DNA from: a virus
Length of the DNA stretch: 44,695 bases
IMG/VR virus record: IMGVR_UViG_3300049048_000097
Coordinates: 1-44,695 of that record
Strand: one strand, 5' to 3'
Part shown: positions 6,590 through 12,872 of the stretch, piece by piece
How the letters are laid out: each line of letters begins with the position of its first letter
Position numbering within the stretch: position 1 is the stretch's first letter
Position numbers and translations under genes: made by a program
Notes under the pieces: generated by a model
The model's database searches: none
The model's input: only the letters and a program-made list of their open reading frames with translations
Told to the model about the DNA's origin: nothing

Positions 6590-6829
6590 ATGGCAGTAAA
6601 GAAAATAGACATAATCTATAGAAAGGTTGAGGGGAAGTTTATAGGTCTAATACCTCAGGATGACACGGCAGGATTACTACATATCAATCCTAGTACCTTA
6701 TCATCATACCTTACACGTAATCAGATCAAGTTAGAAAAAGTTAAGATTAAAAACCTAGTATATTTTTATGCAGATGAGGTTAAGAAATTAATAGAATCAA
6801 TCAACGCAAAAAGAGAAACAACCAAATGA
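6590..6829 (+). CDS. Small HTH-like DNA-binding protein, paralogue C
   Basis: 79 residues from the ATG at 6590 (MAVKKIDIIYRK). It has the strand pair, helix-turn-helix-like block (INPSTLSSYLTRNQIKL) and closing VYFYADEVKKL strand found in paralogues A and B. It is the nearest gene to the divergent dyad at 6556-6576, so autoregulation is likely (inference). The TTG at 6569 is rejected because it lies inside the operator. Its stop overlaps the next start as ATGA. Confidence 0.6.
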   Translation: MAVKKIDIIYRKVEGKFIGLIPQDDTAGLLHINPSTLSSYLTRNQIKLEKVKIKNLVYFYADEVKKLIESINAKRETTK

Positions 6830-7161
6830 CAAATAATCAAAGTATATTCCATAAAGCAATAGAACGAGCTATAAAGGGTGGTTGGGATGTATTTGGACAT
6901 AAGATCCACCCTAAGTTCAAATGGGACGTTTACGAGGCATTAAACACCAAAGAACTAAAACTTTCTGTTTCTTATCAGAACGAGGGTACGATGTTACGTG
7001 ATTACGCCTTTGAAACAGTTCTATTTAATGCAGGTTTTGCAGATGGTTTTGTAGATGGGATGGTAGCATATAATGCTTCTGACTTCTTACATGACATGGC
7101 GGTTAGAGATACTACATATAGGTTAGACGAACTAGAGATCTTACTTGTACGCAATAAGTAA
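6826..7161 (+). CDS. Hypothetical protein (111 aa)
   Basis: 111 residues, soluble. It has a histidine and tryptophan rich N-terminal third and a glycine/phenylalanine/alanine helix (NAGFADGFVDGMVAYN). It is coupled to paralogue C by ATGA. The family is not recognised. Confidence 0.55.
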   Translation: MTNNQSIFHKAIERAIKGGWDVFGHKIHPKFKWDVYEALNTKELKLSVSYQNEGTMLRDYAFETVLFNAGFADGFVDGMVAYNASDFLHDMAVRDTTYRLDELEILLVRNK

Positions 7162-7163
7162 TC

Positions 7164-7192
7164 TATTATCACTTTAGTAAAAGTATTATAAT
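7164..7192 (+). promoter_or_regulatory. Candidate promoter upstream of 7203
   Basis: TATAAT (7187-7192) lies 10 bases before the ATG. The -35 (TATTAT, 7164-7169) is weak, with a 17-base spacer. The small dyad ACTTT-agta-AAAGT lies in the spacer. Confidence 0.5.
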
Positions 7193-7202
7193 ACACTATA
7201 AG

Positions 7203-7472
7203 ATGGAGCTCACACTAGAAGAAAAAGTACATATCTTTAACAAGGTTACCGCTCACGCGGTGGACTGTACTCTACGGCTATTGGCTGGGGAGGTTAATGA
7301 GCACCTATCAGAGTTTTCTATAGAAGAATTAGAATCAGTTAAAGATCCTGCATTCCAGTTTACTTTAGAAAGATTAAAGCCTTATCTTACATTACCTAAG
7401 ACTAGACAGGTTATACATAGTAAGGATGTAGTTGCTGCTATTACTAGAACTATTAAGAGTAGATCTTCTTAA
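7203..7472 (+). CDS. Hypothetical protein (89 aa)
   Basis: 89 residues, acidic in the first half and basic at the end, mainly helical by pattern. It is a single gene with its own promoter and converges with the 7453-7995 gene, overlapping it by 20 bases. The family is not recognised. Confidence 0.55.
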   Translation: MELTLEEKVHIFNKVTAHAVDCTLRLLAGEVNEHLSEFSIEELESVKDPAFQFTLERLKPYLTLPKTRQVIHSKDVVAAITRTIKSRSS

Positions 7473-7995
7473 TCTTTTCATCATACTTTTGAGTAAAGGT
7501 GCGTGCGAAGTCAGGCACTTGGCTTTTTAAATGTCTGTAGCATGTATCGGTTGACGATTCATGAGCTGAGATATGTTTCTCTACCTCTGGCATTAATACA
7601 AACTCTGTCTTTTTTTTCATCTCCCAGCCACCGTGGAATCCCATAGAATAGAGTTGATCACGCCACATTATCCATAGTTGTGAAACTTTCCAGCCTAATT
7701 GTTCCTTCATATGGCTTTGACAGTCACAGACATTACTAGATGGTTCGTTAAGGCTTGCCATTTGTTGTACCTGCCTATAGGCATCTGCGAATATCTTCAT
7801 GAGGTTGTGTGACTTATTTATCGTATCGTATGTCGTGATAATATAATCAACAATAGCTATACCAACTTCTTTAGATATACCTTCAAGTAACATCTCGTGC
7901 CAGGTATCAAGAGCAGTTGCATCATCACCGCTAGGAAAAGCTTTAAAGGCTTGGTTTAGTCGGTTAAGTATTTTTTGGGAATCAGTTTTAATCAT
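7453..7995 (-). CDS. Putative helicase loader / replication accessory protein
   Basis: 180 residues. The N-terminal half (DTWHEMLLEGISKEVGIAIV, then DYIITT) resembles the helical fold of the G39P-type phage helicase loader, where a W..ML motif is followed by a repeated A..YI helix. The C-terminal half holds CDCQSH and then MWRDQLYSMGFHGG. It lies directly after the Rep gene, where lambda has its P loader, and that position is the stronger argument. It could also be an unrelated replication accessory. The same transcript as Rep probably expresses it. Confidence 0.42.
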   Translation of the reverse strand: MIKTDSQKILNRLNQAFKAFPSGDDATALDTWHEMLLEGISKEVGIAIVDYIITTYDTINKSHNLMKIFADAYRQVQQMASLNEPSSNVCDCQSHMKEQLGWKVSQLWIMWRDQLYSMGFHGGWEMKKKTEFVLMPEVEKHISAHESSTDTCYRHLKSQVPDFARTFTQKYDEKIKKIYS

Positions 7996-8025
7996 GGGCA
8001 GTTTTTTATTTTTGTAAAAATTATT

Positions 8026-9147
8026 TTAGTAAGCGAGTCTTTTGAGTAGGTTCGGTTTTGTTACGAATGGAACATGTTGCAGGGAGTTATTATCACGATG
8101 ATTGATTGGATTACCTGAAGTATCAAACTGCACACCGTATTTTTCTTCATCGTATTTTCTAAGTTCAGCTTCTTGCTTCTTACGTTTCTCTTCCACGTAC
8201 TCATCCTCAAGTTGTTTAAAAACCTTTACGCGCTTAGAGCCATTCATCACTTTCAGTTCTTTATCATCAAGTGGAAATAAGCCTTGCCAGCCTTCTGCTA
8301 TCGACTTTTCTAGGATCATAACAGCGACTGGAGCATTGCCTTCGGAGTACTTTGCAAGATGTTTTAATGCAATCATGAGAGCTCTACGAGTTAGAGGTTT
8401 TTTAATCTCATCTCGCATCTTGACGAATTCTAGGAATGTTTCCCGAAGTTCTTGGTCCAGAAGGATTGGATACTTTTCCCGCATTTCTTGACGTTCTTCT
8501 GGAGTGAGCTTGTAAGAAGTTGTAATTTTGTTTTTATCTTTTGCATTTTTTGTTTTTTTCTTAAGTTTAATTTTATTTATTTTACTAACTTGGTTTGGTG
8601 GGTCAACCACGGAAGGTACCTGTGAGGTTATCTGTTGTGATTTTTCTTTTTTAGTTTTTTTCTTTGTTTGATTCTTCTTGTGTTTGATTATTACTAGTGT
8701 TTGATTATGGGTGAAAAGTTTTTCACTAGGGGGGGTGAAATTCTTTTCACTAGATGTAGTGAAATCTTTTTCACTAGGTAGCACGTCTGAATTGCTAGTG
8801 AAATTCTTTTCACTAGTGCAAAGTTTTTCACTACGTACATATTTCTCACCAATAACCCATTCTTTGATGTTTGGATTAATATCATAGTGATTAATATCAG
8901 ACCCTACGATCTTATATTTAGTAAGAATTTTAAGTCTTACAAGTTCATTAGAAATATTTATAGCAGTACGTCTAGTTATATTTAACTTAGTTGCTATATA
9001 TCCCGCGGATAGGGGTAGGGCATTATCACGAAAGCCAAAGCGTTTACGTATAGCAAGGTTAAGTAATCTAAATTCTGCACTACTTAAGGTCAGTTGATAC
9101 ATCATATCGGTGATATCATCCGGGATAATCGTAGCTCCTTTGCTCAT
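8026..9147 (-). CDS. Replication initiator (Rep, O-like) with origin iterons inside the gene
   Basis: 373 residues. Residues about 10-95 form a winged helix-turn-helix (LPLSAGYIATKLNITRRTAI) of the kind found at the N-terminus of phage O-type and plasmid initiators. Residues about 105-145 are built of repeated SEK.FT units, because the DNA there is an iteron array. A lysine-rich low-complexity linker follows (150-215). The C-terminal half is helical and is the likely helicase or loader contact. This layout, DNA-binding domain then iterons then partner-binding domain, matches lambda O. GGAGG lies 6 bases before the ATG, one of the few good ribosome binding sites in this phage, and a structured leader precedes it. 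Translational control of Rep level is likely (inference). Confidence 0.75.
   Translation of the reverse strand: MSKGATIIPDDITDMMYQLTLSSAEFRLLNLAIRKRFGFRDNALPLSAGYIATKLNITRRTAINISNELVRLKILTKYKIVGSDINHYDINPNIKEWVIGEKYVRSEKLCTSEKNFTSNSDVLPSEKDFTTSSEKNFTPPSEKLFTHNQTLVIIKHKKNQTKKKTKKEKSQQITSQVPSVVDPPNQVSKINKIKLKKKTKNAKDKNKITTSYKLTPEERQEMREKYPILLDQELRETFLEFVKMRDEIKKPLTRRALMIALKHLAKYSEGNAPVAVMILEKSIAEGWQGLFPLDDKELKVMNGSKRVKVFKQLEDEYVEEKRKKQEAELRKYDEEKYGVQFDTSGNPINHRDNNSLQHVPFVTKPNLLKRLAY
8711..8833. repeat. Iteron array, probable replication origin
   Basis: There are four near-identical 19-bp units, GTGAAATTCTTTTCACTAG or variants, at 8711-8729, 8735-8753, 8759-8777 and 8798-8816. A fifth, degenerate unit is at 8816-8833. 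Each is a dyad (AGTGAAA/TTTCACT). On the low-coordinate side lie AT-rich, poly-pyrimidine tracts (about 8525-8705) suitable for unwinding. This fits an origin embedded in its own initiator gene. Confidence 0.82.
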
Positions 9148-9181
9148 TTGTTACCTCCGATCATTTTAACTACATAGTAAC

Positions 9182-9350
9182 GTGCAAGAGTTGCACATTG
9201 GTTTTTATTGGACAATTCTTTTCTCATAAGCGGCTATTATAAAATAACTCATATGGGAGGAGGTTGGGAGCCGCTTAAACAACCAACTCACCCCATATGA
9301 ACTATCTTAACCGTAGATCGCAGAAAGTTTTCAGTCTATCCGCGATCTAC
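9182..9350 (-). promoter_or_regulatory. Structured leader of Rep with pseudoknot and dyad
   Basis: From 9350 toward Rep there are three elements. First, a perfect 9-bp stem pairs GTAGATCGC (9313-9321) with GCGATCTAC (9342-9350). Second, a long hairpin pairs CATATGGG (9250-9257) with CCCATATG (9292-9299), with GGTTG/CAACC inside. Its loop holds GCCGCTT (9270-9276), which is complementary to AAGCGGC (9228-9234), forming a pseudoknot. Third, there is a perfect dyad GTGCAA-gag-TTGCAC (9182-9196). These elements sit between the regulator gene and Rep. They could be a translational control leader, a counter-transcript region or part of the origin. Confidence 0.6.
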
Positions 9351-9388
9351 ATTTACATACTATCAACTTTTAAAACATGATATAAGAA

Positions 9389-9664
9389 TCACGATTCATT
9401 TTCTAGAAGCTCATAGCCTACGTCAGTTGGTTCAAATATAAGAACCAATCTTCTTCCATACCAATCAGTATATTCAGATATCTTTATTAATTTATCACTC
9501 CTTAATTCTTTTAAATAACGGGTTAATTGGCTATGACCAATTTTCATCTCATTACGTATATAGTTAACAGTAGAACTAAGTTTGGCATCAACATCACCAG
9601 TCTCGATATCTTTTATATGTCCTAATATAGCTGATAGGATTTGTATTTTTAGGCTAGACTTCAC
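9389..9664 (-). CDS. Winged-helix transcriptional regulator (91 aa), leaderless GTG start
   Basis: 91 residues from the GTG at 9664. A helical start is followed by HSQLTRYLKELRSDKLIKI and a wing (YTDWYGRRLVLIFEPT), the MarR/ArsR-like winged-helix pattern. It lies upstream of Rep in the same direction and has its own promoter full of dyads, so it may repress itself and set Rep expression (inference). A role as centromere-binding partner of the orphan ParA is an alternative. Confidence 0.65.
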   Translation of the reverse strand: MKSSLKIQILSAILGHIKDIETGDVDAKLSSTVNYIRNEMKIGHSQLTRYLKELRSDKLIKISEYTDWYGRRLVLIFEPTDVGYELLENES

Positions 9665-9669
9665 AAATT

Positions 9670-9698
9670 ATAATAGTATATGCCAATTACCTTGTCAA
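9670..9698 (-). promoter_or_regulatory. Consensus leaderless promoter with flanking dyads
   Basis: On the minus strand, TTGACA (9698-9693), a 17-base spacer and TATTAT (9675-9670) are followed by 5 bases and the GTG at 9664. TGTCAA and TTGACA form a dyad just upstream. ATGCCAAT and its complement ATTGGCAT flank the region at about 40 bases, which looks like repressor sites. Confidence 0.78.
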
Positions 9699-9810
9699 AG
9701 ATTCATTTGACATTGCATTGGCATAGTGTCATAATTATTTAGGAATTAGTTTAGGACTAAACCTTCTGCTAGTCCGATGGTAGTATGACTAAAACTATCT
9801 ACCGAATATT

Positions 9811-10047
9811 ATGAAACAATTATATAAAACCGGACAAGAGGTATATGTACACAATACGGGGATATCTATTAATGGAGAATCTACATTGAAAGCCAAAATT
9901 ATAGAGTATAACCCTGACAAAAAAATGTATCTCGTTGAAACAATGGGTAAAGGAAGAAATTATCTTACATGTACTGAGGATCAAATCTCTTTAGAAGGTA
10001 CAGAAAATAACAACAAGATTGTACAAGGACGTGCAGTATCTTTATAG
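9811..10047 (+). CDS. Small SH3/KOW-like hypothetical protein (78 aa)
   Basis: 78 residues. The pattern YKTGQEVYVHN, then LKAKIIEYNPDKKMYLVE, resembles small beta-barrel (SH3/KOW-like) proteins. The last codons and stop overlap the first bases of the structured RNA region (TATAGTC at 10043-10049), so gene end and RNA start share sequence. Upstream (9728-9805) are several short inverted repeats but no clear promoter. Confidence 0.55.
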   Translation: MKQLYKTGQEVYVHNTGISINGESTLKAKIIEYNPDKKMYLVETMGKGRNYLTCTEDQISLEGTENNNKIVQGRAVSL

Positions 10048-10600
10048 TCTAATAGCCGTATGACTTGAAAAGGTCGGCTGATCTTAAGAATTTAATAAAG
10101 TCTATGTACGTAAGTTCGAATCTTACTCCCTTGGCAGGTTTGCATAACCATAAAAATAAGTTAGCAATAAATATAAAGGCTGAGGGATGCTCGAGCGGTT
10201 AGAGACATAGACTTTTACAGTTCTTAAAAAGTGAATCGTTTGCAGGTGTGGCGGAATAGAAACGCACATGGCGAGATGTACATTATTGGTTCGGATACTT
10301 AAAATATGCAAGGTAACTATACTAGTTTGCTAACCGTACTCAGTCGGCAAGTCAGTGGAAAGCTGATCTAGACAAATCCTTGCCACCTGCAAAGGGTTCA
10401 CTTAAAAGTAAATAGAAGTGTGTGAGAAAAGCCGGTACGTAGGATCGTATTGCCTACTAATCTGACTAGGCCTAACGAGCTAAGAAGTCATAAATAAGGT
10501 GCTAAGTTTGTATTGCTGTATAAGGTCGCTCTTTATACATCGTCCGTTTAGGATAAAGCAATAGAATGAGCTCTCACACTTTTGTTTGCTTAGAGATGAT
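10041..10600 (+). ncRNA. Large structured RNA containing a permuted tRNA; candidate split group I intron
   Basis: No protein-coding gene fits here. Upstream of the tRNA halves lie TATAGTC (10043-10049), like a group I S element, and a hairpin with a GAAA tetraloop (AGCCG..ACTT-GAAA-AGGT..CGGCT, 10055-10079), like P9. Downstream, ACTTTT (10211-10216) pairs with AAAAGT (10227-10232). TTTGCAGGTG (10239-10248) pairs with CACCTGCAAA (10384-10393). GGCAAG (10346-10351) pairs with CTTGCC (10379-10384) around TCAG-loop-CTGA, like P4-P5. GACTA (10464-10468), like R, could pair with TAGTC (10045-10049) as P7. GTGTGAGA (10420-10427) pairs with TCTCACAC (10572-10579). P3 and a canonical U-G P1 could not be placed, so the class is uncertain. 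Confidence 0.62.
10097..10217 (+). tRNA. Circularly permuted tRNA (3' half upstream of 5' half)
   Basis: The 3' half is 10097-10134: anticodon-stem strand TCTAT, a 4-base variable loop, T arm GTAAG-TTCGAAT-CTTAC (perfect), acceptor strand TCCCTTG and discriminator G. The 5' half is 10180-10217: acceptor strand TGAGGGA, then a D arm CTC-GAGCGGTTA-GAG, then the anticodon-stem strand. The halves fit: the acceptor stem pairs 7 of 7 (two wobbles), and ACATAGACT (10205-10213) pairs with AGTCTATGT (10099-10107) over 9 bp. A 45-base linker joins them, and no CCA is encoded. The anticodon depends on the junction. CTTTTAG would give UUU (Lys); CTTAAAG would give UAA, but the short variable loop is not leucine-like. 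Maturation would need joining of the halves, possibly by the flanking intron-like RNA. Confidence 0.72.
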
Positions 10601-10631
10601 ATAGAACATAGGTAGTTTACATAGAAAAAAC

Positions 10632-10745
10632 ATGGATTTCGGCATAAAAAACAAAGATATTGTAAAGCTTTTAATAGCATTAGCTTTACTTGGATGTGTT
10701 TTAGGATCAATAGTAGGACATTTTATTAATGTCATGATGAAATAA
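10632..10745 (+). CDS. Small membrane peptide (37 aa)
   Basis: 37 residues. After MDFGIKNKD comes one hydrophobic span (VKLLIALALLGCVLGSIVG) and a short tail. It is a single-pass membrane peptide directly behind the structured RNA. No Shine-Dalgarno is seen. A toxin or holin-like role is possible but unsupported. Confidence 0.5.
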   Translation: MDFGIKNKDIVKLLIALALLGCVLGSIVGHFINVMMK

Positions 10746-10769
10746 AAACTATTTATTAAAGACTTCGAT

Positions 10770-10856
10770 AAGATAGCTTGTTGCCGAGCAGTTGCGAGCT
10801 ATCTTACCGGGGTCGGTCGGGGCAGTGCCGATCCCTTATTTTAAATTGCCCAGAGG
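10770..10856 (+). promoter_or_regulatory. Structured leader with two stems and a pseudoknot (riboswitch-like)
   Basis: Stem 1: AAGATAGCT (10770-10778) with AGCTATCTT (10797-10805), 9 bp perfect. Stem 2: GGGGTCGG (10809-10816) with CCGATCCC (10828-10835). The stem 2 loop GGGCA (10820-10824) can pair with TGCCC (10847-10851), which ends next to AGAGG (10852-10856), 11 bases before the ATG at 10868. That geometry, a pseudoknot next to the ribosome binding site, is typical of translational riboswitches or autoregulatory leaders. No known class was recognised. Confidence 0.6.
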
Positions 10857-10867
10857 ACAAATTAACT

Positions 10868-11044
10868 ATGGTACTAATTACCAAAGCAAAGAAACTGATA
10901 CCCAATTTTGGAATCAAAAAAGACAAATCTCTCATTAGTTTAAAAGCTATTCGTAAACTCGAGGCAGCTAAAAAATTACAAAGAGAAACAGGTAAACCGG
11001 TTATGGTTACTTTTATGATCAAGGAAGGAAGGGTCAGATGGTAA
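10868..11044 (+). CDS. Small basic hypothetical protein (58 aa)
   Basis: 58 residues from the ATG at 10868, behind an AGAGG site. It is very lysine rich (KAKKLIPNFGIKKDK, then KLEAAKKLQRE) and ends VTFMIKEGRVRW. It is the first gene of the recombination operon and the one controlled by the pseudoknot leader. It may bind nucleic acid (inference from charge). It overlaps the next gene by 7 bases. Confidence 0.55.
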   Translation: MVLITKAKKLIPNFGIKKDKSLISLKAIRKLEAAKKLQRETGKPVMVTFMIKEGRVRW

Positions 11045-11316
11045 GTATAAAACTCGCCCACGGCTTTGAACATCTAATAGATAATACGTATGGTGTCAGA
11101 ATTGATAGTGAAGCGTGTTCTGATACTGATACAGCGAAATCTATAGTTGATTCAAACATGAAAAAACTGGAAGAACAAATTAGGAAACTAAGAAGTTCGT
11201 GTATATTCAGTCGCAATGATTTAGATTATTTAGAATCTATTCTTGATTACGTGCGCGAGTTTAATAAAGATGTATTAAACAGCCCAGTAAAATGCGATCA
11301 ATCAAAAAAAATATAA
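11038..11316 (+). CDS. Hypothetical protein (92 aa)
   Basis: 92 residues. After a short N-terminal part, residues about 40-80 look like two charged helices (SNMKKLEEQIRKL, then NDLDYLESILDYV). It overlaps both the previous gene and the exonuclease gene (25 bases), so it belongs to the recombination operon. The family is not recognised. Confidence 0.55.
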   Translation: MVSIKLAHGFEHLIDNTYGVRIDSEACSDTDTAKSIVDSNMKKLEEQIRKLRSSCIFSRNDLDYLESILDYVREFNKDVLNSPVKCDQSKKI

Positions 11317-12251
11317 GTAAATTAACTAGACAGGAGTGGATCAATCTACGTAGGGACTCAATAGGAGGGTCAGATAGTGCAACCATACTAGAATGGACAC
11401 AAAGATCATACTACGAACTATGGGGAGATAAGAGTGGATTATATGAGAAGAAGGATTTTTCTAACAATAAAACACGACGGGGACAAATCTTAGAGGATGT
11501 TGTTGCTCATATGTGGATGCATTGGGAGAAAGATACTGAGACAATGTATAAAAACCTTGCTGAAGGCAAGATTATTAACCGGGCTCAGAAAACTCCATAT
11601 ATGTATTACCATCCCAAGTATCCATTTATGTCTGCTAATTTAGATAGGATCATAATTGATAAGAAAGATGGCAGAGGTCCTGGAGTATTAGAGTGTAAGA
11701 CTACTTCTTCTTTAGCTGTAAATATGTGGAAGGCTGGCGTTGATCCAGCGTACGTATGTCAGATACAGCATTACATGATGGTAACGGGGATGAAATGGGG
11801 TGAGATTGCAATGTTTATTGTAGACACTGGAGATTTTGAAGTGTTTAAGTTTGAACGTGATGAAAAGATTATTAAGACTTTAAAGGAGCAGGAGATAAAA
11901 TTTTGGAGTAGGGTGGAAGGTACTCGTAAGGCAATTGCATCAAGACAATCATACAGTGCATTTGAGCCTAACCCAGAACACTCAGAAGCTTTTAAAGATT
12001 TTATGCAAGCCCACTTCACTGCAGAGCCTGGTTTAATCGTAGAAGGAGATGAGAACGATATGCGAAGAGTTTTAGAGTTTAAAGCAATTAAAGAGGAGAT
12101 AGCAGAAAAGGAAAAGGAGCTTTTAAAAAGAGAAAATCTTTTAAAGTTTAAGATGAAGTCGGCAGATGAAATGATTATTACAGACTATTTATCAGTGCGA
12201 TGGAAGGCGGATAAGAATGGCAAGAGACGATTTAGCATCAAAGAAAAGTAA
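11292..12251 (+). CDS. YqaJ-type recombination exonuclease
   Basis: 319 residues, PD-(D/E)XK fold. Conserved YqaJ/lambda exonuclease blocks are in order: RRDSIGGSDSATILEW (about 20-35), RRGQILEDVV (62-71), SANLDR with D118, LECKT with E134 and K136, and QIQHY (157-161). The C-terminal third is a charged helical extension. It would degrade one strand from DNA ends to give single-stranded DNA for the RecT annealing protein encoded 600 bases downstream. It shares its stop with the next start. Confidence 0.9.
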   Translation: MRSIKKNISKLTRQEWINLRRDSIGGSDSATILEWTQRSYYELWGDKSGLYEKKDFSNNKTRRGQILEDVVAHMWMHWEKDTETMYKNLAEGKIINRAQKTPYMYYHPKYPFMSANLDRIIIDKKDGRGPGVLECKTTSSLAVNMWKAGVDPAYVCQIQHYMMVTGMKWGEIAMFIVDTGDFEVFKFERDEKIIKTLKEQEIKFWSRVEGTRKAIASRQSYSAFEPNPEHSEAFKDFMQAHFTAEPGLIVEGDENDMRRVLEFKAIKEEIAEKEKELLKRENLLKFKMKSADEMIITDYLSVRWKADKNGKRRFSIKEK

Positions 12252-12823
12252 TGAAGAATCTATATATCAAAATAAAAAAATATCTCGATAGAAATAAAGG
12301 GGAGAAATTAAGTGATGACAAAAAAACTCCCAAATTTTTAATATCTATTAGAGATCGAGTACGTTACTTGTACGGTCGTAATTCTTATCACCTGAGTCAA
12401 GCTGACATGACAATCAAATGGTTCATTGTGGATGAATCAAAAAAGGCTGATTGGGAAGAAGTAGAACTTTTTCTTAATCGTTACGTTGAACAACTCATCT
12501 ATATTGACGGCCGCAGGTTGACTAACAATCGACTCAAAGGCCCACGATTAGAGGAGATTGTAGTGATATACAAACCACTAACATATGACACCACCAAAAG
12601 GAACAATCAAATATATAACTCAGTTACAGGAGATACAATCTCAGAAATTGATACAAAAACTAGAAGTAGCAAGAAAGGAAAATCTTATTCAATTCTATCC
12701 AACAGAATTGCTAAATACCGACGAGTTAGCCCAACAAGAAACAAGGCTAGCAAATCAGGCAAATCAACTTCACAAGACACTGGAGCAGTTGGAGGAGTTA
12801 GAACAAATTTCCAGGGCGTTTGA
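12251..12823 (+). CDS. Hypothetical protein (190 aa) with tail overlapping the next gene
   Basis: 190 residues. The start overlaps the exonuclease stop (TAATG), and the first 110 residues look like a normal protein (DRVRYLYGRNSYHL, then ADWEEVELFLNRYVE). From about residue 112 the frame runs over the 12585-12872 gene and becomes serine, lysine and threonine rich. That tail may be a by-product of the other frame. Either the two genes really overlap by 239 bases, or one is entered by frameshifting, or a base error lengthened this frame. No family is recognised. Confidence 0.5.
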   Translation: MKNLYIKIKKYLDRNKGEKLSDDKKTPKFLISIRDRVRYLYGRNSYHLSQADMTIKWFIVDESKKADWEEVELFLNRYVEQLIYIDGRRLTNNRLKGPRLEEIVVIYKPLTYDTTKRNNQIYNSVTGDTISEIDTKTRSSKKGKSYSILSNRIAKYRRVSPTRNKASKSGKSTSQDTGAVGGVRTNFQGV

Positions 12824-12872
12824 TATAGTATTAAAAATAATAAAAGATGGCACAACAACAACCGATATATAA
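12585..12872 (+). CDS. Coiled-coil hypothetical protein (95 aa)
   Basis: 95 residues. From about residue 12 to 85 it is a leucine, glutamine and glutamate rich heptad-like helix (LQKLEQ-type patterns, HKTLEQLEELEQIS). Its codon choice looks native, so I take it as the real product of the overlapped region. It ends 26 bases inside the RecT frame. A structural or recombination-accessory role is possible from its position only. Confidence 0.55.
   Translation: MTPPKGTIKYITQLQEIQSQKLIQKLEVARKENLIQFYPTELLNTDELAQQETRLANQANQLHKTLEQLEELEQISRAFDIVLKIIKDGTTTTDI

Noticed and set aside
8102-8491. 129-codon plus-strand serine-rich frame opposite Rep
   Set aside because: The serine and arginine richness comes from reading Rep codons in antisense; no start signal.
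8711-8833. CRISPR array
   Set aside because: The repeats are dyadic, about 19 bp, with spacers of 5-20 bases, and lie inside a coding gene, so they are iterons. No other array was seen.
10211-10232. Canonical group I P1 with a U-G pair at the 5' splice site
   Set aside because: The hairpin ACTTTT/AAAAGT exists, but the exon-end U pairs with A and no shifted register gives U-G.
10123-10311. A 62-codon minus-strand frame across the permuted tRNA
   Set aside because: It covers both tRNA halves and the linker; RNA structure explains the sequence better.
10480-10710. A 76-codon minus-strand frame with cysteines
   Set aside because: Overlaps the structured RNA and the 37-residue membrane gene; it is cysteine and aromatic rich, as in chance frames.
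10804-11216. Minus-strand frames opposite the recombination operon start
   Set aside because: They are antisense to the structured leader and accepted genes, and their composition is not protein-like.
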